DNA from: Treponema denticola
GTDB taxonomy: Bacteria > Spirochaetota > Spirochaetia > Treponematales > Treponemataceae
Assembly (NCBI RefSeq): GCF_024181405.1
Contig: NZ_CP051302.1
Location: forward strand, 682,001-746,000
Reading direction: 5' to 3'
DNA: 64,000 nucleotides
Shown here: positions 1 through 7,566 of the stretch, in pieces
How the letters are laid out: the number at the start of each line of letters is the position of its first letter
Position numbering within the stretch: the stretch's first letter is position 1
The notes under the pieces: model-generated
What the model was told of the DNA's origin: nothing
Database searches by the model: none
The model's input: the letters and a program-made list of their open reading frames with translations, nothing else
Translations under genes and position numbers: made by a program

Positions 1-866
1 AGTTCAGTGCCCGCCGGCTTTCGGGGAAACGAATGGAGGGTAAATAAATCCGATAGTACTTTTTGGTTTAATTTATCCTTCCAAATAGATGTGCCTGTAA
101 TGAGGGGCATATCTCCCATAAAAAGCCCCAGCATAGTACCTGCAAAATCTATCATACTCATAGGAGTTATAACTATATCCCCTGTAAAGGAACCTGAAAG
201 AGGTGAGGTAACCGTTTGACCGCAGTTTTCCCTCATAATCTCATCGAGGTTTCCCCAGTCCTTTAAGGGCTTATCCAAGTTAAGGTGAGCGGCTCCGCTA
301 TAGTTAAAGCTGCTCGTACCCTTGCCGTCTTTTGCAAAGAACATTGCCGTAAAATTGTATATGCCTGAGCTTTGTGTAAAGCGCACTCCGTTTGAGTTTG
401 CAAAGTTTTGTTCGCTTCGTGTAAAGTCCAAAACACATTGATTTAATTGTAAGGTAGGGTAGGCCGATTTTGTATAATCCAAAAATTCTTTTAGCCTCTC
501 ATACATTTTTTCGTTATTGGGTTCCGTATCGCCGTAGGAAAGAGTTTCTCCCTTTTGCATAGGTGAAATATCGTTCCCATCATCCTTTTCGGAAGAACGA
601 GAAAGAGAAACAGCCTTTGCTGCATTTTCTTTTAATGTCTTTTCGCTTAAATCGTTTCCTGCAATATAGCCCTTTTTGGTTTCTACAAGGGAGGTCATCG
701 AAACGGAAATATCCGTCGTGCTCCTGTAAAGGCTTAAACGGCCCGCATCAATATTCATTTCGCTTTTTACGCTTTTTGAAACCCTTGCCGTAGCCTTATC
801 GGCGCCCTCTTTTTTAAGGGCATACAAGATAAATTCCGCATGTTTTATTCCGTCAAATCCGCTCAT
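1..866 (-). CDS. pmbA: PmbA/TldE-like metalloprotease-family protein (3' end outside window)
   Basis: Open frame on the minus strand from an ATG at 866 to the window edge, 288 codons, not closed. The translation has the layout of the TldD/PmbA (PmbA=TldE) family: an N-terminal alpha/beta domain, then a stretch with PLSGSFTGDIVITPMSMIDF that matches the central part of the second domain. In the family the TldD subunit carries the zinc site and TldE/PmbA is its non-catalytic partner in a heterodimer that degrades or trims small modified peptides. Its ATG shares one base with the stop codon of the upstream tldD (TAATG), so the two are translationally coupled, as expected for complex partners. 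A GGAGG-like site lies 5-10 bases before the ATG. Confidence 0.85.
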   Translation of the reverse strand, partial: MSGFDGIKHAEFILYALKKEGADKATARVSKSVKSEMNIDAGRLSLYRSTTDISVSMTSLVETKKGYIAGNDLSEKTLKENAAKAVSLSRSSEKDDGNDISPMQKGETLSYGDTEPNNEKMYERLKEFLDYTKSAYPTLQLNQCVLDFTRSEQNFANSNGVRFTQSSGIYNFTAMFFAKDGKGTSSFNYSGAAHLNLDKPLKDWGNLDEIMRENCGQTVTSPLSGSFTGDIVITPMSMIDFAGTMLGLFMGDMPLITGTSIWKDKLNQKVLSDLFTLHSFPRKPAGTE

Positions 867-2248
867 TATTCCCGTCCTCCTACTCCGATTTTACACTTGA
901 TTGCGGGGCCGCCCATTCCTACATTGATGAGCTGCTTTTTTCCGCACATGCCGGCATTGCTCCAACTCATATCGTCGCTTACCATTGTTACGGTTTTAAG
1001 CATGTCGAAGGCTACTCCCGCTATAGTGCAGTCCTTTACGGCCCTGCCGATTTTTCCATTTTTAATTTCATAACCGAGCACTACGCCGAACATAAATTCG
1101 CTTGTAGAGTCAGCCTGCCCATTCGATGAGCGTACAAAATAGTAGCCGTCATCAATGCTCGCTATCATGTCCTTTAGCTTATCCTTTCCGGGGAGAATTG
1201 CGGTGTTCCGCATACGCACCAAAGGCTCATCCGAAAACTCATTTGCACGGGCGTTCCCTGTAGGGTCTACCTTGAAGATGGCTGCCGACTGTTTGTTATG
1301 CATATAGGATCGTAAGATTCCGTCCTTTATTATAACGGCATCCTTTGCAGCAACTCCCTCATCGTCTATCCAGATAGGAACGGGGCATATTTTGCCCTTA
1401 CACTCGTAGGCAAAGTCTACGAGTGTAACCAATGGAGTCGCAACTTCCTTATTCATAAAGTCTGCCGCAATGGAACCGGACATTACGAAGTCCGATTCTG
1501 TGGTATGTCCTATTGCTTCATGGGCAAGAATACCTGCAAGGTCGGGGCCGAGTACAACATCGTGAATACCGGGCTTGGCATAGACTCCGGCCGCCTTTTG
1601 TTTTAGGTTTTCAACCATTTCGTCTATTTTAGAATAGTAAAGATTAGGCTTATCGAAGAGGTTTTTAAATTGACCGTAGCCTCCGAATACATCGTAGAGG
1701 CCTATGGGCTGGCCTTCCGAAAGGAGCTTAAAGCTCATCATTAAATTTGCCCTTGAAATATAGGTGTGGGCATCGGCCTTATCCGAGGTAATAAGATGCC
1801 TTTCGGTTCCGTTGGCCGAGATGTTAAAAATTCTTGATTGAAGTTCGGGATATTTTTTTGCCGTGTAGTTTTCAAGGTCTTTGATAAAGTCTATAGCTTC
1901 CTTTTGATCGGCATCCTTGGAAGGATCGTATTTTCCGTAGGTGCCTTGCCCCGTAAAGGCCGGAAGCTCAGCTTGACCGCTTCCCGTTTTTTTGGCTAAA
2001 AACTTAACATTTTCACTTGCCGATTTTATAGATGAGGCTATGGCCTCGTCCGTTTGTTCAGGCGATGAGGCAAAGCCCCATACCCCATCCTTAAAAGAGC
2101 GGGCACAAACTCCGGCTTTTCGGGATTGAACATTGTTTACAAGATCACCGTTTAGGGCTGCTACCGACATAGCCGTGTTTTCTTGAACCCTAAGTTCGGT
2201 GTACTCCGAAAAAAGCTTCGCATGGCTCTTTAAATCATCAAATCTCAT
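866..2248 (-). CDS. tldD: TldD-like zinc metalloprotease subunit
   Basis: 460 aa, full length for TldD. The family zinc motif HEAIGH is at residues 243-248, followed by TTESD, and a conserved C-terminal Cys-Gly lies in MCGKKQ near residue 445. TldD supplies the catalytic zinc of the TldD/TldE heterodimer, a cytoplasmic peptidase acting on unfolded or modified peptides. It is encoded directly before the pmbA-like gene with a one-base stop/start overlap. It follows ptsH by 27 bases, so it probably belongs to an hprK-ptsH-tldD-pmbA transcript. A second, diverged TldD/PmbA pair is encoded at 15188-17913. The substrate is unknown. Confidence 0.92.
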   Translation of the reverse strand: MRFDDLKSHAKLFSEYTELRVQENTAMSVAALNGDLVNNVQSRKAGVCARSFKDGVWGFASSPEQTDEAIASSIKSASENVKFLAKKTGSGQAELPAFTGQGTYGKYDPSKDADQKEAIDFIKDLENYTAKKYPELQSRIFNISANGTERHLITSDKADAHTYISRANLMMSFKLLSEGQPIGLYDVFGGYGQFKNLFDKPNLYYSKIDEMVENLKQKAAGVYAKPGIHDVVLGPDLAGILAHEAIGHTTESDFVMSGSIAADFMNKEVATPLVTLVDFAYECKGKICPVPIWIDDEGVAAKDAVIIKDGILRSYMHNKQSAAIFKVDPTGNARANEFSDEPLVRMRNTAILPGKDKLKDMIASIDDGYYFVRSSNGQADSTSEFMFGVVLGYEIKNGKIGRAVKDCTIAGVAFDMLKTVTMVSDDMSWSNAGMCGKKQLINVGMGGPAIKCKIGVGGRE

Positions 2249-2275
2249 GACATACCTCCATAAAACTAAAAAATT

Positions 2276-2542
2276 TTATTCTTCTTCAAATTTATTGTTA
2301 AAAATAGTTTCGATTGCCTCGCTGGCTTCCTTTTCATCAGGCCCATCGCAGGTAAGAGTGAGCTCTGTGCCGTAGGCGGCAGCCATAGTTATAATTCCTA
2401 TTACGGACTTGGCATTGATTTTTGCATCTTCCTTGCATAAAAAAATCTCCGAAGAAAAATTATTCGATTTTTGTGCAATAAGAGCTGCCGGGCGGGCATG
2501 TATTCCTGCCCGATTTTGAACCTTAATAGTTTTTGAAATCAT
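2276..2542 (-). CDS. ptsH: Phosphocarrier protein HPr
   Basis: 88 aa, the normal HPr length. The PTS phosphorylation site is in NRAGIHARPAA with His15, and the regulatory serine is Ser46 in INAKSVIGI. His15 is phosphorylated by enzyme I in the PTS family. Ser46 is the target of HPr kinase, which is encoded 12 bases upstream (2555-3610), so both partners of the regulatory pair come from one transcript. No enzyme I or sugar-specific enzyme II gene is seen in the window. Several spirochaetes keep HPr and HprK without a full sugar PTS, which would make the role regulatory rather than transport. That last point is inference. Confidence 0.96.
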   Translation of the reverse strand: MISKTIKVQNRAGIHARPAALIAQKSNNFSSEIFLCKEDAKINAKSVIGIITMAAAYGTELTLTCDGPDEKEASEAIETIFNNKFEEE

Positions 2543-2554
2543 AATTTAATCCTT

Positions 2555-3610
2555 TTAATATGTATCGTCATCAGTGTAGTAGGGTGCCCTTGCCGAATCT
2601 GTTTCGATCCATCTAAGAACATTTCTGCTGAATTCTCTTGCAGAAAAATACCCCATACTCTTTAGTCTTTCATTTTTAGCTGCCGTTTCTAAAATAATCG
2701 GCACATTCCTTCCGGGTTTAACCGGTATTTCCAATAGAGGAATTTTAACATCAAGAATTTCCGTTGTAAGTTCCTCAGTTCCCAATCTATCATAAACCTT
2801 TTCGGCATCCCATTCTTCAAGCTTTGCAACCAGCTGAATCTGCTTTACTTCTCGTATAGCTCCTATACCGTAAAGCTGGCGTATATTTATTATGCCTAAG
2901 CCCCTTATTTCCATGTGATGGCCTATAATCTTATTGGCTCCCCGTCCTACAAGGGTGTTTCCGTTTATGCAGGAGATTTCGACCACATCGTCGGCTACGA
3001 GGCGGTGTCCTCTTTCGATGAGTTCAAGAGCCGTTTCGCTTTTTCCGACTCCTGAGCTGCCCATTATGAGAATGCCTAGGCCGAAAACTTCAACCAAGAC
3101 TCCATGTAAAGAAATTCTAGGGGCAAAGGTATTCGATAGGATTCGTAAGAGGCGTAAGGCCAGTTCATTTGAAGAAAGAGTTGAAGTCAAAATAGGGCAA
3201 TTATGCTTATCGCTTATTTCTAAAAATTCCTTTGGAGGTTTTAAATCGTTTGAAAATAAACAGCATGGAATCTTAAAAGAAAACATTTTTTCGATTGTGG
3301 ACAGGTCTTTTTTTTCCGTAAGGGTGGCAAGATAGGCGTATTCTCCTCGTCCGAAAAGCTGAACTCTTTCATTTGCAAATGAATCGAAAAAGCCTGAAAG
3401 GGCAAGCCCCGGACGGTTGATATTGGGTTCCAGAATCTTATTGGAAAGCCCCATTCTTCCCGATACACAGGTTAATTCAAGGGAGTCATGTTTTTTAAGG
3501 TCTAATTCCAAAAGATTGAGCACCGAAAAGCTTATGTTAGCCATGTTTTTAATATACACATTTAAGGCTGTTTTGTAAACAGACTTTGCCTGATTTTCGG
3601 TTGTTTTCAT
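2555..3610 (-). CDS. hprK: HPr kinase/phosphorylase
   Basis: 351 aa. The Walker A P-loop GSSGVGKS is at residues 184-191, followed by the HprK-specific LVADDVVEI segment and the C-terminal signature VKPGRNVPIILETAAKN. HprK phosphorylates Ser46 of HPr with ATP or PPi and can reverse the reaction. The protein is slightly longer at its N terminus than most family members. Neither the ATG at 3610 nor the internal one at 3544 (residue 23, MANISFSV) has a good Shine-Dalgarno site, so the start is uncertain. It is the first gene after a terminator at 3629-3663 and probably heads the hprK-ptsH-tldD-pmbA operon. Confidence 0.94.
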   Translation of the reverse strand: MKTTENQAKSVYKTALNVYIKNMANISFSVLNLLELDLKKHDSLELTCVSGRMGLSNKILEPNINRPGLALSGFFDSFANERVQLFGRGEYAYLATLTEKKDLSTIEKMFSFKIPCCLFSNDLKPPKEFLEISDKHNCPILTSTLSSNELALRLLRILSNTFAPRISLHGVLVEVFGLGILIMGSSGVGKSETALELIERGHRLVADDVVEISCINGNTLVGRGANKIIGHHMEIRGLGIINIRQLYGIGAIREVKQIQLVAKLEEWDAEKVYDRLGTEELTTEILDVKIPLLEIPVKPGRNVPIILETAAKNERLKSMGYFSAREFSRNVLRWIETDSARAPYYTDDDTY

Positions 3611-3628
3611 AATTTAAAATTTATGAGT

Positions 3629-3663
3629 TTAAAATAAAAAAGGGAGCCCTTTTAGAGCTCCCC
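3629..3663 (-). terminator. Rho-independent terminator after hpf
   Basis: On the minus strand a 6-bp GC-rich stem (GGGAGC at 3657-3662 reading back, paired with 3642-3647) with a 9-base loop is followed by a T-rich run. It lies just past the hpf stop and before hprK, so it separates the two transcripts. Confidence 0.7.
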
Positions 3664-3687
3664 CAAAATTAAAAATTTAAATTAAGC

Positions 3688-3978
3688 TTACTTCTTTTCT
3701 TGAACCTTGTCCTTTTCTTTTTTGACTTTTTGGTCGGCTATATCCATCATTTTATTGACGCCGGCCTCAAACTCATAGTTTTCGGTTGAAACATGGGCCG
3801 TGCCCCCCCACCTAAAGTTAATTGTTGTGTCGTAGATAAACTTTTTATCCAGTTTGATAAAGCACTGAATATCGGTAATAAGATTATCCGCATATTCGAT
3901 TCTTTTAAACTTTTGATCCAGATATTTTTTCTGATCCTCGTCCATCGTAAATTTTACTGCTTGAATATTAATGTTCAT
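3688..3978 (-). CDS. hpf: Ribosome hibernation promoting factor / RaiA-type protein
   Basis: 96 aa from the ATG at 3978, which has GGAGG five bases upstream. A GTG four codons earlier (3990) overlaps that ribosome site and is unlikely to be used. The sequence has the short-HPF fold pattern MNINIQAVKFTMDEDQKKYL, a mid-protein beta segment, and a lysine-rich tail. Short HPF/YfiA proteins bind the 30S decoding region and inactivate ribosomes in stationary phase or starvation. The C-terminal dimerisation domain of long HPF is absent. It is a single-gene unit bounded by a candidate promoter (4010-4038) and a terminator (3629-3663). Confidence 0.85.
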   Translation of the reverse strand: MNINIQAVKFTMDEDQKKYLDQKFKRIEYADNLITDIQCFIKLDKKFIYDTTINFRWGGTAHVSTENYEFEAGVNKMMDIADQKVKKEKDKVQEKK

Positions 3979-4009
3979 AATTTCCTCCACACAATTTCAT
4001 TGTACTTAT

Positions 4010-4038
4010 AGGATACTACACTTTTGCTTAAAAGTCGA
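4010..4038 (-). promoter_or_regulatory. Candidate promoter of hpf
   Basis: Minus strand TCGACT (4033-4038) and TATCCT (4010-4015) are separated by 17 bases, about 30 bases before the hpf ATG. The match to the sigma-70 consensus is moderate. Confidence 0.4.
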
Positions 4039-4101
4039 GCTTAAAATACGGATAAATAGTAAAAAAATGAAATTGAGCGGAAAACGGGTTTTACTAAAAA
4101 A

Positions 4102-5007
4102 CTAGAGGCCTCTCGGGGCCTTTGCAGGGTCGATGGGCTTATTTTTATCATAGACCATAAAGTAAAGCCTTGCTTTGCCTGTGAGCAATTCTACTCCCAG
4201 CTCTCCCAGCTTTTGGCCTACTGCTATAGTATCTCCCTTCTTTACGGCGATTTTTTCCATTCCGCCGTAAACATAGATGTGTTTTGTCTTAGATTGAACA
4301 AATACGACCTGACCGAAGCCTCGGTGAGGGCCTGTGGATACGACTTTCCCTGAGCTTACAGCCTTTACGGCCTGTCCTTTTACCGAATCTATAACTACTC
4401 CTGTAATTTTACCTGAAAGATAGGCAACCTTTGAGGCCGGAACGGGCCAAAGGAGCTTGGAATCGGCTTGCTTTGTAGAAGTGCTCGGCTTTACGGCCTG
4501 AGTTTCCTTATCGGAGCCTGCCTTTGTAATTGAGGTTTTTTCTTGCTTGCCGTCTTGAGGTACTTTGCTCTCCTGCTCTTGGGCCGTGCCTTGGGATTTT
4601 CCTTGAGGGATTTTTAAAATTTGGCCTATTTTTAAGGGCGTTTTTTCGTTAAGTCCGTTTAGTTTAAGGATATCGGAAAATTTGACGCCGAATTTTTTTG
4701 CCAAGGCATAAAGGGTATCTCCTTTTTGTATCACATGGGTGATCTCCTCCGAACCGGTCTTGGCATTAGTTTTTTTATCGTTTTTTGCAGAACTTTCTAC
4801 CGAAATTATGAGTTTTTGCCCTATCTTTATCTTTGAAGGATCGCTTAAGTTGTTTTTTTTGAGAATAGAATCTATAGGCGTATTATATTTTTTGCTGATA
4901 GAATAAAGAGTGTCTCCTTTTTCGATTATATGCACGATATCTTCTGCAAAGCAGAAAAATGAGAACAAAATAAAAAATACAGGCCTTAAGATGTTTTTTT
5001 TATACAT
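4102..5007 (-). CDS. Secreted LysM protein with degenerate LytM (M23-like) domain
   Basis: 301 aa with an N-terminal signal sequence of about 21 residues, two LysM repeats (roughly residues 24-70 and 89-134, each beginning with HVIQKGDTLY or a close variant), a Lys/Gln/Thr-rich linker, and a C-terminal domain that starts LLWPVP. That last domain follows the M23/LytM pattern, but the zinc ligands are not recognisable: the usual HxH is replaced by YFMV and the first His-Asp pair is missing. This resembles NlpD/EnvC-type amidase activators, which bind peptidoglycan but do not cut it. Its ATG shares a base with the stop of the cyclic-nucleotide-binding gene, so it ends that operon. A role in cell-wall remodelling is inference. 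Confidence 0.8.
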   Translation of the reverse strand: MYKKNILRPVFFILFSFFCFAEDIVHIIEKGDTLYSISKKYNTPIDSILKKNNLSDPSKIKIGQKLIISVESSAKNDKKTNAKTGSEEITHVIQKGDTLYALAKKFGVKFSDILKLNGLNEKTPLKIGQILKIPQGKSQGTAQEQESKVPQDGKQEKTSITKAGSDKETQAVKPSTSTKQADSKLLWPVPASKVAYLSGKITGVVIDSVKGQAVKAVSSGKVVSTGPHRGFGQVVFVQSKTKHIYVYGGMEKIAVKKGDTIAVGQKLGELGVELLTGKARLYFMVYDKNKPIDPAKAPRGL

Positions 5008-5540
5008 TAAGCCTCTGTTGGAGGGGTAAACATATCAACCATAAAAGCTAAATCTTCCGGAGAGAATTCAAGGTTCTTTTCCTGTACCCTTTCTTTATTT
5101 GTAGTATTGAGTTTTTGCAATAGGCTAAAAACTATATATGTTAAGATAACGTTTCCTGCCTTTGGATGAGCATTTATATATGCCGTAAATTGTTCTTTAG
5201 ATATAAGCAGGATTGTCGAAGGATCTAAGGCGTTTACGGTGGCCGTTGCAGGCTGATCTTTAAATAGGGAAGTTTCACCGAAACTTGCATTGTTTTGTAA
5301 AATACCTATTTTCACATCTCCCCATTTTCCGCTTTTTACTATTTCAAGTTTTCCGCTCAATAATACAAAAAAGCCATTGTTTTCGGTACCTTCGGTAATA
5401 ATGCTTTCTCCTCGTTCATAAGAAAGAATTTCAGAAAAATCTATTATCTGCATTAAATCCGAATCTTCAATGCACGAAAAAATAGCGGTTTGTTTTACTT
5501 CTTGAAAAAAAATGTCTCTATCCATTTCTACCTTGTTCAT
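5007..5540 (-). CDS. Cyclic-nucleotide-binding domain protein
   Basis: 177 aa from the ATG at 5540, preceded by GGAG with good spacing; a TTG at 5552 is less likely. It has one cNMP-binding (Crp/PKA regulatory-type) beta-roll: ERGESIITEGTENNGFFVLL, then FGETSLFKDQPATATVNA, the phosphate-binding cassette region. The Arg normally contacting the cyclic phosphate (FGExAL..xxRxAT) is not conserved, so ligand binding is uncertain. There is no helix-turn-helix after the domain, so it is not a Crp-type regulator by itself. It sits between an HD-domain gene and a LysM gene. Confidence 0.82.
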   Translation of the reverse strand: MNKVEMDRDIFFQEVKQTAIFSCIEDSDLMQIIDFSEILSYERGESIITEGTENNGFFVLLSGKLEIVKSGKWGDVKIGILQNNASFGETSLFKDQPATATVNALDPSTILLISKEQFTAYINAHPKAGNVILTYIVFSLLQKLNTTNKERVQEKNLEFSPEDLAFMVDMFTPPTEA

Positions 5541-5552
5541 GTCTACTCCCAA

Positions 5553-6749
5553 TTATCGGTATGCATTAAAAAATACATCCGTGCTTAAATTATTTATCTT
5601 TGTTCCTACAGGATAAGCTCCCAGTATATTTTTACGGCCTTCTTCCAAATGTTTGGAGGTAATTCCGTATTTAATTGAGCTTTCAGCCTCAACAAAGGCT
5701 GCTATCTGATCGGCAACCCTTACCAAGCGTCCATCAGTAGCCTTAAATTCCTTATCGGCATATTTTTGCGATAACTCTTCAAAGCTTACAATTTTTACCT
5801 GTTTGTTTACAATAACCCTGTTTTCAAATTCATCGGATATATAATACATAACCTCATCTATAAAAGATTCGTCCATCAATGGTAAAAGCTCGTCCTTTAC
5901 TATGCGATCTTCGATTTCTTTTACGACAGCGGGCAAGTGATCCGTTGCCTGTTTTACAGGTGAAATGATATCCCTTGTAACCGCTTCAGGAAGATCATGA
6001 AATAGGGCCGAAAAAAAGTTGTTATATCTTCTTTCATTATTAATGTCTAAATCGTAGCACATTAAAAGGGTTAGGGCTGCAACATAAAAGGAGTGGCCCA
6101 GCACTGTTGTTGGAGGAACTCTCGGCGTCTGGTTCCAGCGGATCTGAAACCTCAATTTTTCTATTTCGGTTATAAGTTTATGAGGATTTTGGTTTGCAAG
6201 GAGAAGTTGAATGCCTGTTAAATCCATAAACTCGCAGATTTCTTCCTTTAAAAAGCCGTCAATTTCGGTTAAACGGAAAGCTTCGTTTACCGGTTTAAGC
6301 ATTTCAAATTCTCTTATTGTGGAATATTTATGAGCGGCCCGTGAAACCTTCCATGTTATATCGTCTTTATCGGGTTCTTCAAAAAGGTAAGAATGAAATT
6401 TAGCCTTAAATTCTCCGTCGGGAAAAATATCATTATATTTTTCGAATATCCATTCGTTAATTTTTTTGTATTCTTCAGGGTATTCTTTTCGGATTCTTCT
6501 TTGAACAGGTGCCTTTATATCGCAAAGGGCTATTTTTCTTAAAATATCGAAAACGGAACCGTCGATTATCCTATCCCAATCGATTTTTTTACCTTTTTTT
6601 TCTTCGTATTTTCCGATTATATAGGCTAAAAAGGTCTTTTCGGCTGTTTTATCCATTTCGACTATTTCAAAGGGCCGGATAAGATCGTTCCAGCGCTGGA
6701 TTGAGAAAGCCTCAAATAATTTTAAAACGGTTTTTGTCGTAAAAATCAT
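5553..6749 (-). CDS. HD-domain phosphohydrolase-like protein
   Basis: 398 aa. The central HD superfamily pattern includes LGHSFYVAALTLLM and ALFHDLPEAVTRDI, with the metal-binding His251-Asp252 pair, resembling the YfbR/HDDC2 (COG1896) group of nucleotidases. The N-terminal 200 residues are helical and have no domain I recognise. The substrate cannot be read from the sequence. Its ATG overlaps the stop of the preceding unknown gene by four bases (ATGA), and it runs 12 bases ahead of the cyclic-nucleotide-binding gene, suggesting a nucleotide-linked signalling or housekeeping role; this is inference. Confidence 0.82.
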   Translation of the reverse strand: MIFTTKTVLKLFEAFSIQRWNDLIRPFEIVEMDKTAEKTFLAYIIGKYEEKKGKKIDWDRIIDGSVFDILRKIALCDIKAPVQRRIRKEYPEEYKKINEWIFEKYNDIFPDGEFKAKFHSYLFEEPDKDDITWKVSRAAHKYSTIREFEMLKPVNEAFRLTEIDGFLKEEICEFMDLTGIQLLLANQNPHKLITEIEKLRFQIRWNQTPRVPPTTVLGHSFYVAALTLLMCYDLDINNERRYNNFFSALFHDLPEAVTRDIISPVKQATDHLPAVVKEIEDRIVKDELLPLMDESFIDEVMYYISDEFENRVIVNKQVKIVSFEELSQKYADKEFKATDGRLVRVADQIAAFVEAESSIKYGITSKHLEEGRKNILGAYPVGTKINNLSTDVFFNAYR

Positions 6750-7555
6750 TTTTTAGGTTTATCCTTTTGCTTTAGATCTTTTTCCATCTTATCTTTCCAG
6801 ATTTCGATTTTGCGTTTGATTTCTTCAACTTCCCTGTGCTCATTTAAAACCATGTGCACCCTTCTTAAGCCTTCCAAAAAAAGGATTGCAGTGCGGAAGT
6901 CGCTTATATTGTTTGTAACAATTTCGTATTTTTCGCGGTATTTGTCGGCAGCTTTGGTAAAAAGTTTTTTTACAAGCCTAAGATGATATATTACGGTATC
7001 ATAATCCTCCGCATGAGGGTTTAAGCCCGTTTGGCTTATTTCTTTTAGATCCATTATGTTTTTTGCAACTACTGCAAAACGGGCTTCTATGTCGATAAAG
7101 GACCAACGCCATTTGGTATTTTCCCCGTATGCATCTATTACCAAGTTTATTACCAGGCCCAGTTTTCGTATAAGATAGTATCTTTGTTTTTCGGTAATCT
7201 TGGAAATTTGTGCAACACCTTCTTCATATTCGGAAAAAGGAGCATCTATAAGGTCGGTTACAATTTCTTCAAGATAGATTATGGGCTTATACAGGGTTTT
7301 TCGTGCTTCATTGAGAATGTTTTCGTTTTTTCCGCCGAGGAGGGCTACCGATAGCCTGAATTTGGCCAGATAAAGGGTTGCCAAGTAAATCATCTCATCG
7401 GCAAGTACCAGCCTTTTATAAGCGGCACCGAATGTGTCTTTTTTTATAAGCGAAAGAATATTTTCTTCATGTTTTAAAACTTGGTTTATTACCTGATCAT
7501 ATTCATAAACCCGTTTTGTATAAAGTTCTCTGTTTCCGCTTTTTTCCCCGTCCAC
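6746..7555 (-). CDS. Conserved hypothetical helical protein
   Basis: 269 aa, starting at GTG 7555 with GGAG six bases upstream. I do not recognise a domain. It is soluble, mostly helical and charged, with a Lys-rich C terminus (KDKMEKDLKQKDKPKK) and no signal peptide or membrane segment. The gene lies 11 bases behind recN and overlaps the HD-domain gene by four bases, so the three are probably co-transcribed and this protein may work with the HD-domain protein. Confidence 0.75.
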   Translation of the reverse strand: MDGEKSGNRELYTKRVYEYDQVINQVLKHEENILSLIKKDTFGAAYKRLVLADEMIYLATLYLAKFRLSVALLGGKNENILNEARKTLYKPIIYLEEIVTDLIDAPFSEYEEGVAQISKITEKQRYYLIRKLGLVINLVIDAYGENTKWRWSFIDIEARFAVVAKNIMDLKEISQTGLNPHAEDYDTVIYHLRLVKKLFTKAADKYREKYEIVTNNISDFRTAILFLEGLRRVHMVLNEHREVEEIKRKIEIWKDKMEKDLKQKDKPKK

Positions 7556-7566
7556 AATAATCTCCT

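Noticed and set aside
563..1073. Plus-strand open frames of 76-77 aa
   Set aside because: They are out of frame with, and opposite to, pmbA and tldD, which have clear family motifs. Composition is that of antisense frames.
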